A stretch of DNA of 9,194 nt from an uncultured Eubacteriales bacterium (GTDB lineage: Bacteria > Bacillota > Clostridia > Lachnospirales > Lachnospiraceae): positions 1 through 9,194 of the forward strand of contig OMSZ01000400.1 of the NCBI GenBank assembly GCA_900313855.1. Reading direction: 5' to 3'. Within the stretch, counting starts at the first letter, position 1; each line of letters begins with the position of its first letter. Below are positions 1 to 7,788 of this stretch, piece by piece. A model generated the notes under the pieces. The model was not told the origin of the DNA and did no database searches. It saw only the letters and a program-made list of their open reading frames with translations. The translations under genes and the position numbers were made by a program.

Positions 1-1061
1 CTGCTTCAGAGACTGTGTCCACAGACACAGATACTGCTATAAACGCAGATACCGGTAATGAGGAAGGGTATGTTGCTTCGCAAAGAAATATCCGTAATTC
101 AGAGATTATGACGGATATGCGTGGAGTATGGATCGCATATGTGGATTATAAGAATATGGGACTTTATAATAAGTCGGAGACGGTATTTCGCGCTAATGCA
201 GCTAAGATGTATAAGAAGCTTAAAGATGACAATATCAATACGGTTTTCTTCCATGTTGTGCCGTGCAATGACGCCATTTATCCAAGTGATTACCTTAAGT
301 GGAGTCACTATATGTTTGTCAAGAAGCCTTCCTATGATCCTTTGCAGATTTTGATAGAATTAGCGCATGAGAATGATATCTCATTTCATGCATGGCTTAA
401 TCCTTACAGAAAGACGATGAAAAAGAGCTTTAATCCGGGTAAGGAGGCTTCTATAGATCGTATTTTGGATATAGTAAATGAGATTATTGACAATTATGAG
501 GTTGACGGAATACATATGGATGATTATTTCTATCCGTCAAATGGACAGTTTAAGAAGGTTTCCGTGAAAAAGAGGAAAAAGAACGTCAATAATATGGTGC
601 GTCAGGTGTATGCTGCGATTAAGGAAACTGACGAGGAAATTCTGTTCGGTATCAGTCCGGCGGGTAATATAAGCTATGCGGAATCAATAGGCTGTGACCT
701 TGATACGTGGTTAAGTAAGGATGGCTATCTGGATTATATAGTTCCGCAGATATACTGGTCTGATAATTATAAGCTTAACGGAAGAAAAACCAGGCTTTAC
801 AGTAATCGTCTGAAGGAGTGGGCAGCACTTAACAAGAATGACACACCTATGATGATCGGACTGGCTCTTTACCGTGCGGGAACCAAAGACTCTTACGACA
901 GGGACTGGAAAAAGAAGAATAATATAATCGTAACCCAGATCAAGAAGGAAAAGGCAGCGGGATGTGAGGGCTTTGTTCTTTTCTCTTCAACATACATGTA
1001 TAACAAGTCCGGTAAGAAGGAAATGAAAAATTACAGGAAATATATGAAGAGCATCCGGTAA
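1..1061 (+). CDS. GHL10 (DUF187) family glycoside-hydrolase-like protein, 5'-truncated by the window edge
   Basis: The reading frame is open from the first base, so the gene begins outside the window; the GTG at 15 is probably an internal valine. Numbering from that codon, residues 1-34 are a Thr/Asp/Asn-rich spacer, as often follows a signal or lipoprotein peptide. From about 35 the protein matches the GHL10 TIM-barrel family: MRGVWIAYVD at 35-44, HAWLNPYR near 126, GIHMDDYFYP around 166-175 with the acidic pair D169/D170, FGISPAGN at 211-218 and PQIYW at 244-248. It ends soon after the barrel, with no added C-terminal domain. Characterised relatives such as E. coli DigH act on peptidoglycan glycan strands, so an extracytoplasmic cell-wall glycosidase role is likely, but the substrate is inferred from the family. 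The signal peptide cannot be checked here. The gene is followed after 66 bases by aroD on the same strand. Confidence 0.88.
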   Translation, partial: ASETVSTDTDTAINADTGNEEGYVASQRNIRNSEIMTDMRGVWIAYVDYKNMGLYNKSETVFRANAAKMYKKLKDDNINTVFFHVVPCNDAIYPSDYLKWSHYMFVKKPSYDPLQILIELAHENDISFHAWLNPYRKTMKKSFNPGKEASIDRILDIVNEIIDNYEVDGIHMDDYFYPSNGQFKKVSVKKRKKNVNNMVRQVYAAIKETDEEILFGISPAGNISYAESIGCDLDTWLSKDGYLDYIVPQIYWSDNYKLNGRKTRLYSNRLKEWAALNKNDTPMMIGLALYRAGTKDSYDRDWKKKNNIIVTQIKKEKAAGCEGFVLFSSTYMYNKSGKKEMKNYRKYMKSIR

Positions 1062-1074
1062 TGAGCAAATCGGG

Positions 1075-1105
1075 TTGTTCGTGCCTGGGTGAACAGGCAA
1101 AACAA
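1075..1105 (+). other. Hairpin between the GHL10 gene and aroD
   Basis: TGCCTG (1082-1087) pairs perfectly with CAGGCA (1094-1099) around the loop GGTGAA. The stem can extend outward through TTGTT (1075-1079) and AACAA (1101-1105) past a small bulge. No T-run follows, so it is not a classical intrinsic terminator. It lies just upstream of the aroD ribosome binding site and could be a processing or attenuation structure, or chance. Confidence 0.4.
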
Positions 1106-1116
1106 TTAATTGGTAC

Positions 1117-1121
1117 AGGTG
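1117..1121 (+). promoter_or_regulatory. Ribosome binding site that selects the aroD ATG
   Basis: AGGTG at 1117-1121 lies six bases before the ATG at 1128. Alternative in-frame starts are a TTG at 1110 and a GTG at 1119; the GTG overlaps this Shine-Dalgarno-like site. The match is only moderate; homology of the N-terminus is the stronger argument for the ATG. Confidence 0.5.
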
Positions 1122-1127
1122 TTTAAT

Positions 1128-1886
1128 ATGCAGGGAATTAAAGTCAGGGATATAATTATCGGAGAAGGTATACCAAAGATATGTGTTCCGATAGTTGCAG
1201 CGAATATAGATGAAGCAGTTGTTGCGGCTAAAGAAATAGCGGGAATGAATGTTGATATTGTGGAATATCGTGCGGACTATTTTAAAGAATGGAAAGATCA
1301 TAGTAAGCTTCGTAAGACTCTTGAAAGTATAAGAAATGTTATCGGAAATAAGGTGCTGTTATTTACTTTTCGAACTTCTGCTGAGGGCGGTAACGGTAAC
1401 GCATCTGTCAAGGAATATCTTTCGCTTTGTAAGATGGTTTGTGATGATAGATTGGCAGATGTTATTGATGTGGAAGCATTTATTGATGAGGAGACTTATG
1501 CGGATGCTGTAAGCGTTGCGCACAGTAATGGTGTGATAGTAGTTGCGAGCAATCATGATTTTGCCGGTACACCGGATGAGGATGAGATGCTTCGCAGATT
1601 GAAATATATGGAGAGCAAAGATGCGGATATCGTAAAGCTTGCCGTGATGCCGAATTCGGCAAGAGATGTGATCTTGCTGTTGTCTGTGACGGAAAGATAT
1701 AATCGAATTGGACGGAAGCCGCTTATTACAATGTCGATGGGTGGCAAGGGGATAATCAGCAGACTATCGGGTGAGGTGTTTGGTTCTGTGGTAACATTTG
1801 CGCAGGCAGGCAGGGCGTCGGCGCCGGGGCAGATACCGGTTGATGATCTGAGAAAAATATTAGAGAGCATACATAACAGTAAGTAG
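1128..1886 (+). CDS. aroD: 3-dehydroquinate dehydratase, type I
   Basis: This is the third step of the shikimate pathway: cytoplasmic dehydration of 3-dehydroquinate to 3-dehydroshikimate through a Schiff base. From the ATG at 1128 the product is 252 residues, the usual length, and its start (MQGIKVRDIIIGEGIPK) lines up with enterobacterial AroD from residue 1. Numbering then coincides with the Salmonella enzyme: E46 and R48 in EYRAD, E86 after TFRT, H143 in SNHDF (general acid/base) and K170 in VKLAVMP (Schiff-base lysine). The substrate-binding arginine is R212 in IISRLSGEVFGS, and S231 and Q235 lie in ASAPGQIP; these are one residue earlier than in Salmonella because of a single-residue gap. 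All catalytic residues are present, so the enzyme should be active. No other shikimate genes are adjacent. It lies between the GHL10 gene and the alpha/beta hydrolase gene with short gaps, so co-transcription is possible. Confidence 0.97.
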   Translation: MQGIKVRDIIIGEGIPKICVPIVAANIDEAVVAAKEIAGMNVDIVEYRADYFKEWKDHSKLRKTLESIRNVIGNKVLLFTFRTSAEGGNGNASVKEYLSLCKMVCDDRLADVIDVEAFIDEETYADAVSVAHSNGVIVVASNHDFAGTPDEDEMLRRLKYMESKDADIVKLAVMPNSARDVILLLSVTERYNRIGRKPLITMSMGGKGIISRLSGEVFGSVVTFAQAGRASAPGQIPVDDLRKILESIHNSK

Positions 1887-1895
1887 GATTATTTA

Positions 1896-1917
1896 GGCAT
1901 AATTGTGAGGGCATAAT
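1896..1917 (+). repeat. Short direct repeat in the aroD-hydrolase gap
   Basis: The octamer GGCATAAT occurs at 1896-1903 and again at 1910-1917, a 14-base period, directly before the ribosome binding site of the next gene. Two copies could form an operator, but eight bases repeated once may be chance. Confidence 0.25.
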
Positions 1918-1937
1918 GACCGGAAGGGGAATATATA

Positions 1938-3623
1938 ATGGAAGACGAAATCCTTACAGGCAGAAAAATAAATGAGGCCAAAAACAATGCTTCGGATAAA
2001 GCGGTTGAAGAGCTGTTGAAAAGTGTTGAGGAGCAGGTGAAGAATGAAGACCGTGCGCGTCGTGAGAAGGAACGCGAAGAGGCTTTAAGAAAAAAGGCTG
2101 AGCAGAACAGGATAGAGCAGCAAAAAAGAGAGCAGGAACGCAAAGAGGCAGCTAAGAAGAAAGCCGAGCAGGAGGCGAGAGCTGCTCAGGAAAAGTCTGA
2201 GCGTGAGCGTTTTGTAAAGGAGCAGGCGGAAAAGCAGAGGGTTGGCAAGGAGCTTGAGGCGCTTAATAAAGCTGCCTTAGCTGATGCTAAGAGGTCACAG
2301 GCAAAAGCTTTTCAGCCTGGAAGCAATGCTCAATCCGTAGGTGGCACGCAGTCGGGAAAGGCAGCTGCGAATAGCATTGTTCAGTCATCGGTTCCGGAAA
2401 AAAGAACCGATAATACACCGCCTGGGAACACGTCGAACAATACTTCGGCAAATACCATGGCAAAAGATCCGGAAAAGGTCTCGGGAAATGCCCAGAGAAT
2501 AGACATACTGGTTAATGACAATACATCGGTTAAGAAAGTGGAGGGAAAGGCTGCATCTGCCGGCGCAAAGCAGATGTTGGTAGAGCTTAATGATGATGTG
2601 CTGGTTGACAACAACGTTCCTGTACCTATACGCAAAGAGGGCATAACTGCCGGAGACGTAATAGGCGGATTCTTTGAGTTTATATGGACTGTTTTTAAAC
2701 TGGCGGTAGTGATCTCGATAGTTACTGCGATAGTAGGATTTTTCCTGTCAAGGGAGTTACTGATCCGTGGAAGAAACGGAAGTCTCAAATGCCTTGATAA
2801 GATACCGGTTTCTCAGGTGGTTCAGACCAATAAGGATACGGAAAAAGCGGATGTTAAACAGTGGCGTAGAGATTCAAAGCCAAAGAAGCTCACAATGGAA
2901 AGTGATGATGGCTATATATTTGTTGCGCGTGAGGTTGTTATCAACAAGGATAATAATAACTGGGCAGTAATACTCCACGGATATAACGGAAGTATGGAGG
3001 ATATATATGATATTGCCAGACATTATACAAAGGCCGGATATAATGTGCTTATGCCGGATCTTCGGGCGTCTGGTGAGAGCGAGGGATCATTTATCGGAAT
3101 GGGCTGGCTTGACAGATTGGATGTTATCAATTGGATAGATGTCATCCTTGAAGATAATCCTTCGGCTAATATAGTTGTTCATGGCGTGGATATGGGCGCT
3201 GACGCAGGGCTCATGTTATCAGGAGAGCCGATCAAAAGTAATATCAAAGCAATAGTTGCGGATGGCGCGTATACAAGCGCATGGGATGTTATGAAGGAGG
3301 AATTCAAAGAAAGGCATGAGGACTGGCCGGTATTTCCGCTTATGGAGATGATCAATCCTGTGGCTAAGATATGGGGAGGATATTCGCTTCGTGAGGCTGA
3401 TGCAGTTAAGCAGGTAGCAAAGACAAGTGTTCCGATCCTATTGATACAGGGTGGTAATGATACATATGTTACGAAAGAAATGGCTGATGAGCTTAATGGA
3501 GCAGTGGCGTCCTCACATAAATCAGTTACAATTCCGACAGCCACGCACGGAGACTGCAGATATATTGATTCTAAAGCGTATTATAATGCGGTGTTTGATT
3601 TTTTGGATCTGCATGTAAGATAA
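1938..3623 (+). CDS. Membrane-anchored alpha/beta hydrolase with a long charged coiled-coil N-terminus; nucleophile Ser replaced by Asp
   Basis: The 561-residue product starts at ATG 1938, seven bases after AGGGGA (1925-1930). Residues about 20-125 are almost entirely Glu, Lys, Arg, Gln and Ala, predicting a long coiled coil or single helix reminiscent of TolA. Residues 126-235 are a Ser/Asn/Thr-rich low-complexity linker. Residues 249-271 form one hydrophobic membrane helix. The C-terminal alpha/beta hydrolase runs from about 300 to 561, with oxyanion-loop HGYNGS at 347-352, the nucleophile elbow GVDMG around D418, the acid D508 in GGNDTYV and H537 in ATHGD. Relatives of this bacterial family carry GVSMG at the elbow, so D418 replaces the serine, while the Asp and His partners are kept. 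It may be a pseudo-hydrolase or use Asp chemistry as dehalogenases and epoxide hydrolases do. Topology is uncertain: no signal peptide suggests N-in and hydrolase outside, but basic residues just after the helix (R272, R277, R279, K284) argue the other way. Substrate unknown. Confidence 0.85.
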   Translation: MEDEILTGRKINEAKNNASDKAVEELLKSVEEQVKNEDRARREKEREEALRKKAEQNRIEQQKREQERKEAAKKKAEQEARAAQEKSERERFVKEQAEKQRVGKELEALNKAALADAKRSQAKAFQPGSNAQSVGGTQSGKAAANSIVQSSVPEKRTDNTPPGNTSNNTSANTMAKDPEKVSGNAQRIDILVNDNTSVKKVEGKAASAGAKQMLVELNDDVLVDNNVPVPIRKEGITAGDVIGGFFEFIWTVFKLAVVISIVTAIVGFFLSRELLIRGRNGSLKCLDKIPVSQVVQTNKDTEKADVKQWRRDSKPKKLTMESDDGYIFVAREVVINKDNNNWAVILHGYNGSMEDIYDIARHYTKAGYNVLMPDLRASGESEGSFIGMGWLDRLDVINWIDVILEDNPSANIVVHGVDMGADAGLMLSGEPIKSNIKAIVADGAYTSAWDVMKEEFKERHEDWPVFPLMEMINPVAKIWGGYSLREADAVKQVAKTSVPILLIQGGNDTYVTKEMADELNGAVASSHKSVTIPTATHGDCRYIDSKAYYNAVFDFLDLHVR

Positions 3624-3689
3624 CAGCAGATGATGATAAGAGGGATACATGAAGGACAATGGCGGAGAGTAAACTGCAGTGTATGAAGA

Positions 3690-3776
3690 ATGAAGGCGGG
3701 CGGTAAGAGTGATCAGAAGAAGGATGATCAAATAAAAGAAGACGGCAGATTGCAAGAGGCACTATATGAAGGATGA
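3690..3776 (+). CDS. Possible 28-residue leader peptide overlapping the dgt start (doubtful)
   Basis: An ATG at 3690 opens 28 codons ending at TGA 3774-3776, overlapping the dgt start by 11 bases in another frame. The product is highly charged (Lys/Asp/Gly rich) and resembles no family I know. There is no well-spaced ribosome binding site; the nearest purine block, GGAGAG at 3664-3669, is 20 bases away. It might be a translational-coupling leader, or simply a chance reading frame in a purine-rich spacer. Confidence 0.12.
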   Translation: MKAGGKSDQKKDDQIKEDGRLQEALYEG

Positions 3777-4992
3777 GACAGTTAACAGGAAAAACTACAG
3801 CAGGCTTTCAAAGGAAATAGAAGAACGCATAATATCTGACAGGGGAAATGGTGTGATTAATCCTTGTTTTACAAAGAACGAGGATGCAGTAAGAAGAAGG
3901 CAGGACTGGGATAAGAATACTCTGCTTAGGCCGGCGTATGTCAGGGATGTGGAGAAGATAATGCATTCTCCGTACTATAACAGGTATGCGGATAAAACCC
4001 AAGTGTTTTCCTTTTATAAAAATGACGATATAACCAGACGTGCTCTGCATGTGCAGCTGGTTTCAAGAATATCGAGAAATATCGGCGGGCTTTTAGGACT
4101 TAATACCGATCTTATCGAAGCAATAGCACTTGGTCATGATATAGGGCATACGCCGTTTGGTCATGCGGGCGAGAGATATTTGAGTGAATGTTTACAGAAG
4201 CATGCAGGAAAATATTTTAACCACAATGTGCATAGTGTCAGAGTTCTTGATGATATCTTAAACCGGAATGTCAGTCTACAGACTTTAGACGGAATCCTCT
4301 GCCATAACGGGGAATTTGCCATGAAGGAGTACAGACCTGTACCTCTTGAGGATTTTGAAAGCTTTGATAAGAAGGTTTTAGAGTGCTATGTGGATGAGGC
4401 GGCAATAGGAAAGCTTGTGCCCTATACCTTAGAGGCCTGTGTGGTAAGAGTATGCGATATGATCGCATATCTGGGAAAGGACAGACAGGATGCGATAAGA
4501 GCTAATCTTATTGAGGATGATTCAATCTTTGATGAGCAGGCTTTTGGGAAAAGCAATCCGGAGATAATCAATAATTTAATAGTTAACATTGTAGAGAACA
4601 GCTATGGCAGGGATTATATTGCCATGGATGAAGAATATTATAAGGCTATCAAGTCAACCAAGAAAGAGAATTACGAAAAGATTTATTACAATGAGGAAGT
4701 GGAGAAGACCTACAAGGACAGTATCAGACCGATGTTTCATGAGATGTATGATAAGCTCCTTGATGATCTAAAAAATGGCAGAAAGGATTCTGTTATATTC
4801 AGTCATCATATAGAATTTGTTAAGGATAATTCTTCGTCTTACGGGTATGACAGATATTTTTCCACTACAGAACCGGAACAGATGGTGGTTGATTTCATAG
4901 CAAGCATGACAGATGATTATTTTGTCGATCTGTTTGAGTATATGTTCCCTAAGAGCAATTATAAGGTTGAATATATATCATACTTTGATTAA
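3766..4992 (+). CDS. dgt: HD-domain deoxyguanosinetriphosphate triphosphohydrolase-like protein (dGTPase)
   Basis: The product is 408 residues from the ATG at 3766, preceded by AAGAGG at 3754-3759; no in-frame upstream start exists because a TAA lies at 3733. It belongs to the dGTPase branch of the HD superfamily: cytoplasmic metal-dependent hydrolysis of dNTPs to deoxynucleoside plus triphosphate. The metal-binding residues are visible: H95 in RRALHVQLVSRIS, H124-D125 in ALGHDIGHTPFGHAGE (followed by H128 and H133), and D231 in VCDMIAYLG. The N-terminal RPAYVRDVEKIMHSPYYNRYADKTQVF stretch (55-81) corresponds to the usual RDRDRIIHSxxFRRL-KTQVF region before the HD core. In many Clostridia dgt lies upstream of dnaG and rpoD, but here neither is nearby. 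It is flanked by gaps of 142 and 184 bases, suggesting its own transcription unit. Substrate preference among dNTPs cannot be read from sequence. Confidence 0.9.
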   Translation: MKDETVNRKNYSRLSKEIEERIISDRGNGVINPCFTKNEDAVRRRQDWDKNTLLRPAYVRDVEKIMHSPYYNRYADKTQVFSFYKNDDITRRALHVQLVSRISRNIGGLLGLNTDLIEAIALGHDIGHTPFGHAGERYLSECLQKHAGKYFNHNVHSVRVLDDILNRNVSLQTLDGILCHNGEFAMKEYRPVPLEDFESFDKKVLECYVDEAAIGKLVPYTLEACVVRVCDMIAYLGKDRQDAIRANLIEDDSIFDEQAFGKSNPEIINNLIVNIVENSYGRDYIAMDEEYYKAIKSTKKENYEKIYYNEEVEKTYKDSIRPMFHEMYDKLLDDLKNGRKDSVIFSHHIEFVKDNSSSYGYDRYFSTTEPEQMVVDFIASMTDDYFVDLFEYMFPKSNYKVEYISYFD

Positions 4993-5061
4993 AAGATGAT
5001 GTGTCGGTAATTTTGTGGACATAGAAAATGTTTTGTAAAGCTGTGAAAGGGAGCAAAGGTG

Positions 5062-5090
5062 CCGGTTTCATGATTGTATGATAAAACCGG
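5062..5090 (+). terminator. Hairpin downstream of dgt, possible weak terminator
   Basis: CCGGTTT (5062-5068) pairs with AAACCGG (5084-5090), a perfect 7-bp stem, with CAT/ATG able to extend it inside. ACTTTTGA follows, only a four-T run, so intrinsic termination would be weak. It lies 70 bases past the dgt stop and 87 bases before the DUF4317 start. It could alternatively be a leader structure of the DUF4317-DUF815 operon. Confidence 0.35.
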
Positions 5091-5176
5091 ACTTTTGAGA
5101 GCTTATATGAGGGACTGACAGGCAGTTTGATAAAACACAAATAAAAATAAGCCGAAAAAACAGGAAGGATCATAAA

Positions 5177-6331
5177 ATGAACAAAAGAGAAATTAACGAG
5201 ATAAAGAAACAGTTTACGCCGGAACATTGCACGATCACAAGAATCTGCGGGTGTTATGTGGACGGTGATAAGAATAAGAAAACAGAGCTTGCCCAGACAT
5301 TTTTAATGTTGACTGAGGAGGAGAATTTCAAATATTTCACAATATTCAAAAATACTCTTTCAGGGGCAATAGGCAAGAATCTTCTCAATATGGAATTTCC
5401 GACGGAGCAGGAAAAGACCGGTGGCACACAGGAATTTTTACTGCGGTTAAAAAGTTCAAAGCTCGAAGATGAAAAGCTGGTTGAAGAGTTTTATGACAAG
5501 GTGATCGAGTCATATGAATATGGTGAAAATTATTATATTATTCTGATATATGCGGCCTATGATGTTCCGGGAAGAACCACTGACGGTGTGGAGAATGAGG
5601 ATGCCTCTGAGGAGGTTTATGATTATGTGCTTTGCAGCATCTGCCCGGTTAAGCTTACAGAGGCAGGACTTTGCTATAATGAAAAGCATAACAGTATTGA
5701 AAGCAGGATAAGAGACTGGCTGGTAGCTCCACCGGTACACGGCTTCCTGTTTCCTGCATTTAATGACAGGAGTACGGATATTCACAGTCTTCTTTACTAT
5801 ACTAAGAATTCAGAGGTTTTGCAGGAGAATTTTATTGATAAGGTTTTGGGCTTATCGACACCGCTTTCCTATAAGGCCCAGCAGGAGACCTTTCAGGATA
5901 TCATTGAGAATTCCCTTGGTGAGAACTGTGATTTTGAAACGGTCAAGACAATACATGAGAATCTTAATGAGTATTACGAGGCAAGAAAGGATGCCGAGAC
6001 TCCTCCGGAATTAGATAAGATGGAGATAAAGAAGCTGCTTGAGGACAGTGGGGTTAAGCAGGCTTCGCTTGAAAGCTTTGATACGGCATTTGACAATATA
6101 GTTTGTGATGAGGAGCAGCCTAAATTCAGCGCCGCAACCGTGGCAAGCACAAGAAGCTTTGATATAAAAATGCCGGATGTTGTTATCAAGGTAAAGCCCG
6201 AAAGGACAGATCTGGTAGAGACAAGAATGATAGATGGCAGACAGTATATATTGATAGAGGTTAACGACAGTGTAGAGGTTAATGGCATCAATGTAAGAAA
6301 TGTGGATGTTGAGACAGGAGAAATATTATAG
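5177..6331 (+). CDS. DUF4317 domain-containing protein (function unknown)
   Basis: The 384-residue product has an excellent ribosome binding site, AGGAAGG at 5162-5168, eight bases before the ATG. It is recognisable across its length as DUF4317, a family widespread in Clostridia and without known function. Landmarks are [17 protein letters not shown] at 13-29, [15 protein letters not shown] near 61-75, YDVPGRT near 130, the conserved [17 protein letters not shown] block at 188-204, and a C-terminal segment with [18 protein letters not shown] followed by [11 protein letters not shown]. There is no signal peptide or membrane helix, and no catalytic motif I can name; the protein looks soluble and acidic. 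Its stop codon (6329-6331) is one base before the start of a DUF815 AAA+ ATPase, so the two are probably translated in a coupled way and may form one complex, perhaps as an ATPase substrate or adaptor. That link is inference from gene order alone. Confidence 0.92.
   Translation: MNKREINEIKKQFTPEHCTITRICGCYVDGDKNKKTELAQTFLMLTEEENFKYFTIFKNTLSGAIGKNLLNMEFPTEQEKTGGTQEFLLRLKSSKLEDEKLVEEFYDKVIESYEYGENYYIILIYAAYDVPGRTTDGVENEDASEEVYDYVLCSICPVKLTEAGLCYNEKHNSIESRIRDWLVAPPVHGFLFPAFNDRSTDIHSLLYYTKNSEVLQENFIDKVLGLSTPLSYKAQQETFQDIIENSLGENCDFETVKTIHENLNEYYEARKDAETPPELDKMEIKKLLEDSGVKQASLESFDTAFDNIVCDEEQPKFSAATVASTRSFDIKMPDVVIKVKPERTDLVETRMIDGRQYILIEVNDSVEVNGINVRNVDVETGEIL
6316..6320 (+). promoter_or_regulatory. 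Ribosome binding site of the DUF815 ATPase gene, inside the DUF4317 gene
   Basis: AGGAG at 6316-6320 lies within the last codons of the upstream gene, 12 bases before ATG 6333. The spacing is rather long but fits re-initiation after the stop at 6329-6331. An in-frame ATG at 6300 has no such site and would force a 32-base overlap. Confidence 0.6.
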
Positions 6332-6332
6332 T

Positions 6333-7712
6333 ATGTATAAGTGTGTTTCAAAATTAATAGTATATAGAGAACTTGGTGAGGACAGCATATTAAAAAAACT
6401 GTCTGCTATATTCGAGGATTTTGACTGGTTTAAGGATAATGTCCTTTCGGATTCGACAGCTTACAGCGCTTCTAAGCTTGCGGAGATGCAGGACAAAAAG
6501 CATATAAGCAGGGAGTCTTTAGTGACACGTATTTATGCAGAGATAAAAAGGCTTTTGGACATTTCCACAGATTACGGCTTTGATGATAATCTGTGGCACA
6601 ATTATCTCACCTTTGTTATGATCACCAACGAGAATTCATTTACCCTCACAAGCGAGAAGGTGGGCGCTAACGATGGAAGCGTGAACCACTTTGCGATGAA
6701 TGATTTCGCGATCTTCAAAGAGCTGTTTGATTTCGATTTTTCCGAGATTGAGAGTGAACTTGGAATCGACTGCTTTTCAACTATCTCCGATTATACGGCA
6801 ATAGTTAAAAAGGAGAGAATGTACAATTACAATGTTTCGGAAAAGGTCAGGACCTTGTCGAAGAAATTGGAAGCCTGTGTTGATGCAAAGGGATTTTTTG
6901 ACAATGTCACAGCCTTTTACGCAGATTACGGAGTGGGGATGTTCGGTCTTAACAAGGCTTTCAGAATAAGAAATGTGGAGAATAAGGTGGACATTTACCC
7001 TATTAATAATACGGAAAATGTTGTTCTTGACGATCTGGTGGGATATGAGATACAGAAGAAGAAGCTTATAGATAATACGGAAGCATTTGTTGCCGGAAGA
7101 CCTGCGAATAACTGTCTGCTTTTTGGTTCGGCGGGCACGGGCAAATCGACATGTATCAAGGCGATAATCAATCAGTATTATGATCGTGGACTTCGAATGA
7201 TCGAGATTTATAAGCACCAGTTCAAGGATTTATCTACCGTGATAGCGATGGTCAAGAACAGGAATTACAGGTTCATCATTTACATGGATGATCTTTCGTT
7301 TGAGGATTTTGAGATAGAGTACAAATTTTTAAAGGCTGTCATAGAGGGCGGAGTTGAGACAAAGCCTGATAATGTTTTGATATATGCAACCTCTAACCGC
7401 AGGCATCTTATCAAGGAAACGTGGAATGACAGGAATGACATGGAGCGCGGCGGTGAGGAGATCCACCATTCGGATACGATGCACGAAAAGCTTTCGCTGG
7501 TTAATCGTTTTGGTGTAACCATCAGTTTTTCTCTTCCGAATCAGAAGGAATTCTTCAATATCGTATGCGAGCTTGCAAAACGCGAACCATCGATCACTCT
7601 GTCGGAGCAGGAGCTTTGTGCTGAGGCAAATAAATGGGAGCTTGCACACGGAGGTATATCGGGAAGGACTGCACAGCAGTTTATCAATTATCTGGCCGGA
7701 CAGAGCAGATAA
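6333..7712 (+). CDS. DUF815-family AAA+ ATPase
   Basis: From ATG 6333 the product has 459 residues. Residues 1 to about 230 form a mostly helical, acidic N-terminal region of unknown role. The C-terminal AAA+ module follows: a lead-in around [14 protein letters not shown], Walker [10 protein letters not shown] at 265-273 (K271), Walker [13 protein letters not shown] with D319/D320, sensor 1 ATSNR with N355, a probable arginine finger in LVNRFG (R392), and a sensor-2-like [11 protein letters not shown] near the end. The order and wording match DUF815, predicted ATPases of unknown function. All nucleotide-binding residues are intact, so ATP hydrolysis in a ring-shaped assembly is expected. There is no membrane segment. 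The gene begins one base after the DUF4317 stop with its ribosome binding site inside that gene, so the pair forms an operon. The substrate is unknown. Confidence 0.92.
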   Translation: MYKCVSKLIVYRELGEDSILKKLSAIFEDFDWFKDNVLSDSTAYSASKLAEMQDKKHISRESLVTRIYAEIKRLLDISTDYGFDDNLWHNYLTFVMITNENSFTLTSEKVGANDGSVNHFAMNDFAIFKELFDFDFSEIESELGIDCFSTISDYTAIVKKERMYNYNVSEKVRTLSKKLEACVDAKGFFDNVTAFYADYGVGMFGLNKAFRIRNVENKVDIYPINNTENVVLDDLVGYEIQKKKLIDNTEAFVAGRPANNCLLFGSAGTGKSTCIKAIINQYYDRGLRMIEIYKHQFKDLSTVIAMVKNRNYRFIIYMDDLSFEDFEIEYKFLKAVIEGGVETKPDNVLIYATSNRRHLIKETWNDRNDMERGGEEIHHSDTMHEKLSLVNRFGVTISFSLPNQKEFFNIVCELAKREPSITLSEQELCAEANKWELAHGGISGRTAQQFINYLAGQSR

Positions 7713-7758
7713 GGGCGGATTTTTGGTGCCAAGATTGTGTTAATTTTTTCTAAATATG

Positions 7759-7788
7759 AAAAAAAGTCGATATAAGACTTTATTTTTT
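7759..7788 (+). terminator. AT-rich terminator-like hairpin after the DUF815 gene
   Basis: AAAGTC (7763-7768) pairs with GACTTT (7776-7781). Four further A-T pairs form outside a bulged A at 7782, and TTTTTT (7783-7788) follows. The stem has only two G-C pairs, so it is weak on the + strand; read on the minus strand it ends in a longer T-run. A competing pairing exists: TTTTTTC (7744-7750) can pair with GAAAAAA (7758-7764). Confidence 0.45.

Noticed and set aside
1110..1127. TTG at 1110 or GTG at 1119 as aroD start
   Set aside because: The ATG at 1128 gives the usual 252-residue length and catalytic residue numbers identical to the Salmonella enzyme up to K170. The upstream codons add residues with no counterpart.
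1901..1909. AATTGTGAG resembling half of the E. coli lac operator
   Set aside because: Only nine bases match, with no symmetrical second half and no LacI-type regulator or sugar genes nearby; treated as chance.
2040..2310. Possible tandem DNA repeat in the Lys/Glu/Arg-rich coding stretch
   Set aside because: The similarity comes from biased amino-acid composition; I see no fixed-period DNA unit repeated exactly.
5095..5143. Promoter boxes upstream of the DUF4317 gene (TTGAGA at 5095 or CTGACA at 5115)
   Set aside because: Neither has an acceptable -10 box at 16-18 bases spacing, so no promoter can be supported here by eye.
6300..6332. Upstream ATG at 6300 as start of the DUF815 ATPase
   Set aside because: It would overlap the DUF4317 gene by 32 bases and lacks a ribosome binding site. 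The ATG at 6333, right after the upstream stop and with AGGAG at 6316-6320, is better.
6777..7217. 146-codon reading frame on the minus strand inside the DUF815 gene
   Set aside because: It is fully overlapped by a confidently recognised AAA+ gene, has no family resemblance and is rich in residues typical of antisense shadows. The same applies to the other minus-strand frames in the window.
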